Assembly: GCF_003171675.1 (NCBI RefSeq)
Contig: NZ_QFZQ01000010.1
Location: 1 to 64,000, forward strand
From: Reichenbachiella versicolor
GTDB taxonomy: Bacteria; Bacteroidota; Bacteroidia; Cytophagales; Cyclobacteriaceae
Length of the DNA stretch: 64,000 bases
Reading direction: 5' to 3'
Part shown: positions 9,876 to 16,707 of the stretch, piece after piece
Layout of the letters: each line of letters starts with the position of its first letter
Position numbering within the stretch: the first letter of the stretch is position 1
Program-made: the position numbers and the translations under genes
Notes under the pieces: generated by a model
What the model was told of the DNA's origin: nothing
Databases searched by the model: none
What the model saw: the letters and a program-made list of their open reading frames with translations, nothing else

Positions 9876-10049
9876 CGCCAGCATTTGAGGGGGATTACTA
9901 TCTAAGTGATCAATCAGCACGACTCTATGAGATTTTGCCCCCATGTCCGTCAGGACAATACACGTCTAATTCACCTAACTCCAGTGCCTCAGCATTCGGT
10001 TTCCAAGTCGCTTATTTTCAATTACCTACTACAGACTAGAGTGACAATA

Positions 10050-10275
10050 TCGCCTTTTCGCGAAAGCTTCCTGCAACCTGCAGGACCTCGTCGCGAACTC
10101 GCGAAACTCTCCTGCAACTCGCAGCAATACGTCGCGGATTCGCGAAAACATCAATCAATCTGCAGCAGCTTGTCGCGAACTCGCGAAAGCTTCAGGCAGT
10201 GTGCAGCGTCACATCGCGAAGCCGCGAAAGCTTCCTGCAGGCTGCACGAGGTCGTCGCGAAACTGCGAATACTTC
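10050..10275 (+). repeat. Tandem array of 41-bp palindrome-rich units
   Basis: Five full units start at exactly 41-bp steps (10050, 10091, 10132, 10173, 10214), with a partial sixth at 10255. Each has a first half rich in the palindrome TCGCGA (such as TCGCGAACTCGCGA) and a second half built on CTGCA/TGCAG pairs, so each half can fold into a small hairpin. Units differ at many positions, mostly outside the palindromes. The array is 39 bp ahead of the DUF6261 start and reads open in one frame by chance. There are no unique spacers, so it is not CRISPR. Confidence 0.85.
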
Positions 10276-10314
10276 AAAATCAAGACTTTTAATAATTATC
10301 AAAACCATTTAAGT

Positions 10315-11043
10315 ATGAATACGATTCACATGAATCATTTACGCAACATCGAGTTTTCACAGTTCATCAGCGATTGCCTAGCTATATTGGGTCAGCACGA
10401 CCCTGAGGCTTTGAATATAAAAGCTGAATATGATGCGCTGAAGAGAAGCTCTACTCTACTCATCCAACTCATGATGCCTGAGAGGGGTTATGCCTTGACC
10501 AAGGACATGGAGGCTACTGATGAGCGTCGAGATGCTGCTACCAATGGCCTTCTCACTGTAATTACTGCACATCAGTATCACTATGATGAGACAATTAAGA
10601 GCCATGCGGAGAACCTTGCTCGACAGTTTAACCTATATGGATCTGGGATCGCTCGCCAAAACTATCAGGAGCAAACGGGGTCGCTTACTAGTTTGATCGC
10701 TGATATCAAGTCTAAGACTGAAATGTCGGAGGCGATCACTGCGCTGAAGCTTGACGATTGGTTGGCGGAGTTAGAGGATTCTAATATTGCTTTCAGTAAT
10801 CTGTACTTGGCTCGAAACAAGACTATGGTCAATCAGTCTCCTGAAACGGTGAAGGAAACCAGAAACAAAATCGTGATGGAGTACTATGCGCTTCGTGACA
10901 TGTTGGGGGCTTACAATACGGTCAACAAGGGTGCGGAGCCTTTCAGCTCTGCGATCTCCGAGGTGAACGGTATCATCGATAGCTACAACCAGCTTCTGGA
11001 AAAACGCCAAAAGAGTAACTCTGAAACGGAAGTGGAAGGGTAA
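10315..11043 (+). CDS. DUF6261 family protein
   Basis: A 242-residue soluble, mostly helical protein that I recognise as DUF6261-like, a Bacteroidota family of unknown function. The N-terminal segment MNHLRNIEFSQF and the helical pattern ending in a NQLLEKRQK tail are typical. There is no signal peptide or membrane helix. The ATG at 10315 is chosen because the frame upstream (from 10201) is made only of repeat-array sequence. The gene sits alone between the array and a strong terminator. No function can be inferred. Confidence 0.72.
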   Translation: MNTIHMNHLRNIEFSQFISDCLAILGQHDPEALNIKAEYDALKRSSTLLIQLMMPERGYALTKDMEATDERRDAATNGLLTVITAHQYHYDETIKSHAENLARQFNLYGSGIARQNYQEQTGSLTSLIADIKSKTEMSEAITALKLDDWLAELEDSNIAFSNLYLARNKTMVNQSPETVKETRNKIVMEYYALRDMLGAYNTVNKGAEPFSSAISEVNGIIDSYNQLLEKRQKSNSETEVEG

Positions 11044-11055
11044 AGTCTTGGATAT

Positions 11056-11083
11056 GAAAAGCACCTCAGTTGGGGTGCTTTTT
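11056..11083 (+). terminator. Rho-independent terminator after DUF6261 gene
   Basis: A GC-rich stem (AGCACC pairing with GGGTGCT around a short loop) is followed by seven T residues, a dozen bases after the stop at 11043. Confidence 0.85.
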
Positions 11084-11188
11084 TTACACAGTAAATAATC
11101 TAAATTATGATTATAAAAGAATTTGTTTGTAATTAGCCGTCTTAAGAAACTCCTACTGTTTAACCTCTATCTGATTAATTCTAATCAA

Positions 11189-11683
11189 ATGAAATCATAC
11201 AATCTAAAAGGAAACAATATAAGCCGCGGAAAGATAATCGCTATATACCTTAATGTCTTTACCCTTATTACTTCATCATTATTGATCGATTCTCCATTTT
11301 TGAATTTATTGCTCTCAATAGTGTTTGCCATATTATCATTTAGTGCATACTTCACTTACAAAGGTTCGTTTAAAAGAATTGAAATTGATAAAAATCAAAT
11401 AAACCTCTATAAAGAACCAAATGAAATACACACTTCTTTGAGAAAAGATCAATACACATATTCTGTTCACTTTTCAACCATCAAATTGTTCCGAAAAAAT
11501 GGAGCAGATAATATAATCTTAAAGAAAAAAAGTTGGGATAAAGAATTGATAGATACAATACTCTTTTTTGGCTCTTTAGAATCAGGAAGTAATGAGCAAA
11601 TTGATGAAACCCTTGAAAAAATATCAGATGCAAGTGACAACATTCATTTGTTCTCATGGCTTTTGAAATTTTTTATCAAATAA
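11189..11683 (+). CDS. Hypothetical membrane protein
   Basis: A 164-residue protein of no family I recognise. Two closely spaced hydrophobic helices near residues 14-55 (GKIIAIYLNVFTLITSSLL, then FLNLLLSIVFAILSFSAYF) are followed by a charged ~100-residue cytoplasmic-type domain rich in Lys, Ile and Asn. The ATG at 11189 is preferred to the frame opening at 11123, which adds an unlikely tail. The region is clearly more AT-rich than the genes on its left, which together with the lack of homologues suggests acquired DNA. Next gene is 32 bp away on the same strand. Confidence 0.55.
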   Translation: MKSYNLKGNNISRGKIIAIYLNVFTLITSSLLIDSPFLNLLLSIVFAILSFSAYFTYKGSFKRIEIDKNQINLYKEPNEIHTSLRKDQYTYSVHFSTIKLFRKNGADNIILKKKSWDKELIDTILFFGSLESGSNEQIDETLEKISDASDNIHLFSWLLKFFIK

Positions 11684-11715
11684 GAATTATTAATAAAAAA
11701 ACTAATATTATCTAA

Positions 11716-12474
11716 ATGCCTACTACTTCTAATAAACTTCACTCTTTGATGAAAGAGTTATATTCAAGCGCCATCATATCAGAAACACTTGTAGATTTTG
11801 GTATGAAGAAAGAGACTTTAACCTATCCTGGACTAACTGCAATTGTAAAATACCCGAATCTAAAATTTGATTCTATTACATTCGTTAAGAATATTGATTG
11901 GGAAAAGTTGGCTATGGAAACTGTTTTGAACTGTTTCATTAAACTGCAATCAGACGAACTAGTCAAAATAACATTAATAGAATCTAAACACAGTGTAGTT
12001 TTTAATGCTTTAAACTATACTTCCTCCATAATAACTATTGAGCCTATTGTAGATGTAGAGAATGAAAGTACGGTAGAGGATTCTCTTTCGAAACATTTAT
12101 TAGCATCAATAGTCTTCAACACAAACATCAATAAGAGCAAAACAAGCCTCAAGATTCTTTCTCAATCAATAATCGATAGATACTTGGGTAAAACAAAAGA
12201 TTATACCAATCCAGAGAAAGAATTCATTATTAGACTATTAAAAGAGTACAGCGCCTTTCCTTGGTTTAGATTAACAACAAAAAAGAAATTGGGGGGACTA
12301 TACAATACCTACAATACTGATATAGATTTTAATATGAAAACGATAATATCAGAAGAGGTCAATAATATAAATACCAACCCATTAATGAAGTCTAAAGAAG
12401 CTATTTTGATATTTAAAACAAAGCTCGAAAGCTACGTCCATTCTCACTTTATTTTCAAATCTACTTCTGATTAA
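11716..12474 (+). CDS. Hypothetical protein
   Basis: A 252-residue soluble protein without signal peptide, membrane helix or motif I can name. It alternates beta-type stretches (LVKITLIESKHSVVF, SSIITIEPIVDVE) with a helical, Lys/Glu-rich second half. It follows the membrane protein by 32 bp on the same strand and shares its high AT content, so the two may form an operon and have moved together. Function unknown. Confidence 0.55.
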   Translation: MPTTSNKLHSLMKELYSSAIISETLVDFGMKKETLTYPGLTAIVKYPNLKFDSITFVKNIDWEKLAMETVLNCFIKLQSDELVKITLIESKHSVVFNALNYTSSIITIEPIVDVENESTVEDSLSKHLLASIVFNTNINKSKTSLKILSQSIIDRYLGKTKDYTNPEKEFIIRLLKEYSAFPWFRLTTKKKLGGLYNTYNTDIDFNMKTIISEEVNNINTNPLMKSKEAILIFKTKLESYVHSHFIFKSTSD

Positions 12475-12587
12475 CATCAGCGAACAAGGTCAACTTATAA
12501 TGTGACCCAATTTATTATCCATAACACGCATTTTAATGCAACTTTTACAATTAACTCTTTCAACTAAGTAAGGCCATCAAATCCTCT

Positions 12588-12601
12588 GCCCAATTTTGGG
12601 C
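12588..12601. promoter_or_regulatory. Perfect inverted repeat ahead of the XRE gene (possible operator)
   Basis: GCCCAA-TT-TTGGGC is a perfect 14-bp dyad lying 45 bp before the start of the XRE regulator. A dyad of this size in that position would suit autoregulation by the encoded repressor. It lacks a T run, so it is not an obvious terminator. Binding is inferred from position only. Confidence 0.4.
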
Positions 12602-12646
12602 TAGCACTAATTTTTCGTTAATTACAGTCCAAATAATCACAATACT

Positions 12647-13024
12647 ATGAAAATGAGAGTAGGCGATAAACTGCTAGAAATTCGCAAAGAAAAAAACATG
12701 TCTCAGTCTGAATTTTCTCACTTGGTAGATATTCCATCTTCTACTTACTCTAGAGTCGAAACCAATCAATCATCTCTTGAAATTGACAAAGTCATAGAAA
12801 TAGCGAATAAGTTGGATGTACCTATTCAAGAGTTTTTGCCTGAGACTATTAATATCTCTAATACGGATAATGAGAACCAATCAATAGGCGCATTTTTCGG
12901 TAACCAAACTCACCACCATTATTACTATGGATCAGATACCGATATCTTAAAAGAAAAAGATAAAGAGATTCAAATGCTGAAAGGCAAACTGGCAATCCTA
13001 GAGGAAAAGCTGCAGGGGAAATAA
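12647..13024 (+). CDS. XRE-family helix-turn-helix regulator
   Basis: A 125-residue DNA-binding protein. Residues ~5-62 form a Cro/C1-type HTH (LLEIRKEKNMSQSEFSHLVD, then SSTYSRVETNQSSLEIDKVI), with the recognition helix around STYSRVE. The C-terminal ~30 residues are a Lys/Glu heptad-rich coiled coil, likely for dimerisation. A His/Tyr-rich stretch (THHHYYYG) lies between. It follows the AT-rich pair of unknown genes by 172 bp and may regulate them or itself through the dyad at 12588-12601. The family is secure; the target is not known. Confidence 0.88.
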   Translation: MKMRVGDKLLEIRKEKNMSQSEFSHLVDIPSSTYSRVETNQSSLEIDKVIEIANKLDVPIQEFLPETINISNTDNENQSIGAFFGNQTHHHYYYGSDTDILKEKDKEIQMLKGKLAILEEKLQGK

Positions 13025-13528
13025 TCTATCTACCTTTCTCAATCAGTGTCTTGTACGTAGAATTTAAATTTAGGCACAAAAAGAGGCTAATTATACAGTC
13101 AACAAACTATCTGAACAAGGATAACAAAACTTCTACCATGACCTGAAGAGGCCTTCATTGTCATCCATAAGATCAAGTCCTACTCGTATGAATAGTCTCT
13201 TTGCATTAGGCAGATGGCAATATCCAATATATTGCGAACACGAATTTTCATTTAATCGCAAGGAAGATAGCCCATTGTTTTGAACTCCCTGACTCATTGT
13301 CGCTTACTACCCCCCCTTGAAGATACTCAATGTGTCGAAGAAATTGATTCTCTTATCGAGAATACGAATTAATACCCAATTGATTGCTTCCAACCAGAGT
13401 TACCCATATTTGAACTTGAAAACATTGAACATACTTTCAAGGTTCTTTTATTACCCTTTGGAGAACTATTTTAGATTTTTCTGTAACAGCTCGTTCGACT
13501 CTGTGTCTAAGTCATAAAATAAATAATT
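13025..13528. other. Intergenic region, nothing recognised
   Basis: About 500 bp without a supported gene. An open frame at 13317-13517 has no start context, no hydrophobic pattern of a signal and no recognisable similarity. I see no clear promoter, terminator or repeat. Confidence 0.5.
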
Positions 13529-14002
13529 ATGACTTTCAAATCGACTGCATTTTCATTACTCCTTCTGATAGGGGTGGATTATGCTTATTCACAAAACAAA
13601 AATCAAATGACACAAGAAGAAGAAAAAGTACTAGCTACGGTTGAAAAAATGACATCGAACTTTGAGAAAGGGAATATCGACGCAGTAATGCAGTTTTATG
13701 AACCCCATGCCTCAGTATTGTTTGATCCAGATAAGCCAGTATCTGATACAGATACGATGAGAAAAATGTTCCAAGAATGGGCCGCGGCCAAGCCTAAGTT
13801 TGAGTACAATAATGGGCATCAGGTAGTAGTTACAAACAATATTGCTATTCACATAGCTCCATGGGATATGAGTGCTAAAATGCCTGACGGAGAAGTGATG
13901 AAGAAATCAGGACTATCAGTTGCAGTACTAAGGAAACAAGATAATGGAGATTGGTTAATGGTAATTGACAATCCTCATGGACAAATACTACTGGATAAGT
14001 AA
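13529..14002 (+). CDS. SnoaL-like / DUF4440 (NTF2 fold) exported protein
   Basis: A 157-residue protein with an N-terminal signal peptide (MTFKSTAFSLLLLIGVDYAYS) and one NTF2-fold domain of the YybH/SnoaL type. Typical features are the helix KMTSNFEKGNIDAVMQFYEP, an aspartate-rich turn, and the C-terminal strand GDWLMVIDNPHG. Members are small ligand-binding or isomerase-like proteins and the substrate cannot be deduced. It lies 50 bp ahead of an ECF sigma gene on the same strand, separated by a hairpin. SnoaL-like domains are known partners of some ECF sigma factors, so a functional link is possible. Confidence 0.82.
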   Translation: MTFKSTAFSLLLLIGVDYAYSQNKNQMTQEEEKVLATVEKMTSNFEKGNIDAVMQFYEPHASVLFDPDKPVSDTDTMRKMFQEWAAAKPKFEYNNGHQVVVTNNIAIHIAPWDMSAKMPDGEVMKKSGLSVAVLRKQDNGDWLMVIDNPHGQILLDK

Positions 14003-14009
14003 CAAAATT

Positions 14010-14037
14010 GCTCTTTGCACAAAGACGTGCAAGGAGC
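14010..14037 (+). promoter_or_regulatory. Hairpin between SnoaL-like and sigma factor genes
   Basis: An 11-bp stem (14010-14020 with 14027-14037, one G-T pair) around a 6-nt loop begins 8 nt after the SnoaL-like stop and ends 15 nt before the sigma-factor ATG. The 3' arm contains AAGGAG. There is no T run directly after the stem, so it looks more like an RNA-processing, stability or translation-control structure than a strong terminator. Confidence 0.5.
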
Positions 14038-14052
14038 TAAATTTATTTAAAC

Positions 14053-14892
14053 ATGGAAGAACAAATATTAATTAAAAAAGCTGTTTCGGGTGATAGAGAT
14101 GCCTTGGATAGCTTGATAAAAAAATATCAAAACTGGGTGTACAATACTGCCATCATTTTTGTCGGAGATAAAGATGAAGCTCAGGACATCACTCAAGAAG
14201 TTTTGATTAAAATGATATCGAACTTGGGTACGTTCAATGAAAAAAGTCAATTCAAAACGTGGCTCTACCGAATCATCAAGAATCATTTTCTGAATATGAA
14301 AAGAGGAAAGTATGAACAGAGTACCTTGAACTTTGAAGCTTTCGGAAAAGCACTAGACAGTACTCCTGATGAACAATTCTCTGGCACATCTGAGGCGGAG
14401 GAGAAACTTGTATTACGAGAAGCTAAAATCAGCTGTATGAATGGTATGCTACTATGTCTTGACAGGGAACAGCGTCTGATATTCCTGATGGGTGAAATTT
14501 TTGAATTTGCTGATATAGCAGGTGCAGAGGTAATGGAAATAAGCCGAGAAAACTTCCGTGTGAAGTTGCACAGAGCGAAAAAACAGTTGTATACATTTAT
14601 GGATGGGAAATGCGGATTGATTAATAAAAGCAATCCATGCCGGTGTGCCAGAAAGACATCCGGATTCATCAAAGCTGGTTATGTTGATCCAAATACTCTT
14701 CAGTTTCAGAAAGATAAAATTTCAAGTATCAGAGAACAACTTAGCAATAAAATAGATGCGCTACACCACAGTATCAATCAAGAATATAAGGCCCTCTTTC
14801 AAAATAACCCGTTTCTTGATAGCCCTGAGACTAGCGCAACTATCAAAAGATTGTTAGACTCAACATCTGTTAGGGAAACTTTCAACTTGTAG
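14053..14892 (+). CDS. ECF-type RNA polymerase sigma factor with Cys-containing C-terminal extension
   Basis: A 279-residue sigma-70 family protein. Region 2 is at about residues 10-78 (AQDITQEVLIKMISNL and FKTWLYRIIKNHFLNMKRG). Region 4 covers about 125-180 (LCLDREQRLIFLMGEIFEFADIAGAEVMEI). An extension of about 90 residues follows, starting with a CGLINKSNPCRC cysteine motif that could bind metal and continuing as a helical tail. ECF factors are normally under 200 residues, so the extension probably senses something or replaces an anti-sigma factor; none is encoded nearby. The upstream neighbour is the SnoaL-like protein. Confidence 0.88.
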   Translation: MEEQILIKKAVSGDRDALDSLIKKYQNWVYNTAIIFVGDKDEAQDITQEVLIKMISNLGTFNEKSQFKTWLYRIIKNHFLNMKRGKYEQSTLNFEAFGKALDSTPDEQFSGTSEAEEKLVLREAKISCMNGMLLCLDREQRLIFLMGEIFEFADIAGAEVMEISRENFRVKLHRAKKQLYTFMDGKCGLINKSNPCRCARKTSGFIKAGYVDPNTLQFQKDKISSIREQLSNKIDALHHSINQEYKALFQNNPFLDSPETSATIKRLLDSTSVRETFNL

Positions 14893-14915
14893 TTAGTAAA
14901 GCTTATTTCTACTAC

Positions 14916-14930
14916 TGGGCTCAAAGCCCA
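14916..14930 (+). terminator. Weak terminator-like hairpin after the sigma gene
   Basis: TGGGCT and AGCCCA form a 6-bp stem around a 3-nt loop about 25 bp after the sigma-factor stop. The following bases are A/T-rich but lack a T run. Confidence 0.35.
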
Positions 14931-15802
14931 ATAAAGTCAGAAGGCTCTCTCAAAATTGTAAACCTGATGCTATTCAGAAGTTGATACGGTAGGATGACAA
15001 TTTAAGACAAAAACAGCGTCGCGAACTGCGTTTCGATAGAGAATCAAGAAGCCATGTGGCAATCTTTTCACTGAACTGCTGCATGACCTGAACATATCAC
15101 TTCACGCTATTCGTGACGACGATTCGAAAAGTATTATGTCAAAAAAACACCGTCATGCTAGAAGGGACGACGAAATAATCTGTAAGAATAAAGCGCTACC
15201 CTACCCAATGAGGTCGCCGCGCTGCGCTCGTGATGAAGGTGATTTTACTTTTCAGTGTTTTTTAATAATGGACTTGAATTGCTTCCATCCTATTTAGAAA
15301 GAAAACTGACTCAGCCTAAAACGATAAACGTCATCCCAGAAGTTTTTCTCACGATAGTAGAGAAAAGCTATCAGGGATCTGACGGATACTGATCGTAGCT
15401 AGCTTTGAGACCCTGAATAACCAATTCTTACACTTGTAGAAATGTTTTTCAGGGTGACGTCTAGCAAAATAGTATTAACATCAAACTATCACAGCCAAAG
15501 CGAAGGGGCTTCTAAGACGGGATTAGATATTTCGCTATGCTCAACATGATTGCTTTTTTCTAGTGCTAGTTGAGTTTGAAAGTCAATAAACCGTTATTTA
15601 TGTATTAAGAAATTTGGGTCATGAAGACCTAAAATACGTCTATTTAGAAGATAGAGCCGTATGCTCTTTGAGACGGCAAATTCCCCGCAATTCAGACTTA
15701 ACGAATCGATGGTTTTTCATCGCGAGTAAAGTAACTTAGAAGTAAGAATCCTAGAATACTGATTAGTTGTAGGTCTTACAATCAACTTAACAATCTAAAA
15801 AA
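14931..15802. other. Long intergenic region with a palindromic element
   Basis: About 870 bp without a supported gene between the sigma factor and the ChW lipoprotein. The only clear structure is the palindromic element at 15329-15384 (listed separately). A small dyad TTGTA...TACAA sits near 15767-15781, just ahead of the lipoprotein start. No remnant of a known gene was recognised. Confidence 0.55.
15329..15384. repeat. Imperfect palindromic intergenic element
   Basis: Ends CGTCA and TGACG enclose arms TCCCAGAAGTTTTTCTC and GAGAAAAGCTATCAGGGA, which pair with a few bulges around a loop of about nine bases. The 56-bp size, intergenic position and similarity to 4112-4168 suggest a dispersed REP-like hairpin. 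Genome-wide copies cannot be checked here. Confidence 0.5.
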
Positions 15803-16534
15803 ATGAAAAGATCACAAAGTTTATTATCTCTTATAGCATTAGCTATGTTTTTCATCGTGTCTTGTAGTGAAGAGACTTTACAGGAAGTAGCTTCTCCAGA
15901 GGAGACTAACCATTTCTTTCTAAAAGACGAAACTGGAAATACAGCTGCCAAAATAGAGGCGGAATTAAGAATGCCTGTCTATGAGCATTTGGTATCATTG
16001 GGAAGAAATGAAGATGCAGAAAACTTCTTATTGACTTATGATGAATCAGGTGCATTGATTCCTAATTACAGTGTTTCAAAACCTGAAAAACCTACAAGTA
16101 ATGCTAGAACTACAGCCAACCCTGCTTTCAACTATGGATATCACCTACAGGGCACTGGATGGGGATATGGTTCGGATATTTCAGTAAATGAATTGCCTTC
16201 TTATTATGAGTTTGGAACTACTGGACAAAGTAGAAGGCTGGAAGCTTACTATCTTATCTTGCAGGGAGTAGACCTATGCTATGAATCCCACTTGCAAGGA
16301 ACTGGGTGGCAGTCTACTAAATGTAATGGTAGCATCACTGGTACTACTGGCGAAAGTAGACGAATGGAAGCTACTAGAATCTGGATAAATGATGGTGCTG
16401 GTTTTGTCTATTACAAGTCTCACCTACAAGGAATAGGATGGGAGTCTAATTGGAGTTTTAACGGTGCTGTATCAGGCACTACTGGCCAAAGCAGACGAAT
16501 GGAAGCATTGAGGATTCAATTCTATATTTACTAA
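15803..16534 (+). CDS. Lipoprotein with three ChW (clostridial hydrophobic W) repeats
   Basis: A 243-residue lipoprotein. The signal peptide ends in a lipobox (FIVSC, Cys21). After a ~90-residue spacer come three repeats of about 40-45 residues, each with a HLQGTGW-type strand (HLQGTGWGYGS, HLQGTGWQSTK, HLQGIGWESNW) and a GTTGQSRRLEA / GTTGESRRMEA motif. This matches the ChW repeat, best known from Gram-positive clostridial surface proteins and probably a carbohydrate- or protein-binding module. Presence in a Bacteroidota lipoprotein is unusual. The gene stands alone ahead of the utilisation locus, pointing the opposite way. Confidence 0.82.
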   Translation: MKRSQSLLSLIALAMFFIVSCSEETLQEVASPEETNHFFLKDETGNTAAKIEAELRMPVYEHLVSLGRNEDAENFLLTYDESGALIPNYSVSKPEKPTSNARTTANPAFNYGYHLQGTGWGYGSDISVNELPSYYEFGTTGQSRRLEAYYLILQGVDLCYESHLQGTGWQSTKCNGSITGTTGESRRMEATRIWINDGAGFVYYKSHLQGIGWESNWSFNGAVSGTTGQSRRMEALRIQFYIY

Positions 16535-16568
16535 ACCAATCTGTAAGGCCTACAGTAATCAGTAAAAT

Positions 16569-16684
16569 GAGGTTGTCTAAGAAGTCAAAAGTTAGTCATC
16601 TTGAGTGAGGGCAAAAGGTCTTTAGTCCTTATGAAATGTTCGCTACACTCTGTATGATTATTCTGTTACTTTTAAGACAACCTC
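16569..16684. repeat. ~116-bp element with complementary ends, possible bidirectional terminator
   Basis: GAGGTTGTCT at 16569-16578 and AGACAACCTC at 16675-16684 are perfect inverted ends, extended by partly paired A/T-rich flanks. Between them is about 96 bp with a GTCATCTTGAG motif. It sits between the convergent ChW lipoprotein and Asp-box genes and both outer sides carry T-rich tracts, so it could end transcription both ways. The layout is reminiscent of dispersed palindromes common in Bacteroidota intergenic DNA. Confidence 0.5.
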
Positions 16685-16707
16685 TTTTATTATCTAAGAG
16701 ATTACTA

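Noticed and set aside
9906-10292. Open frame across the 41-bp array, and the N-terminal extension of the DUF6261 frame from 10201
   Set aside because: Most of the frame is repeat array, it has no start context, and 41 bp is not a multiple of three, so the reading is accidental.
13317-13517. 66-residue open frame before the SnoaL-like gene
   Set aside because: No recognisable domain, signal or start context; likely chance in AT-rich DNA.
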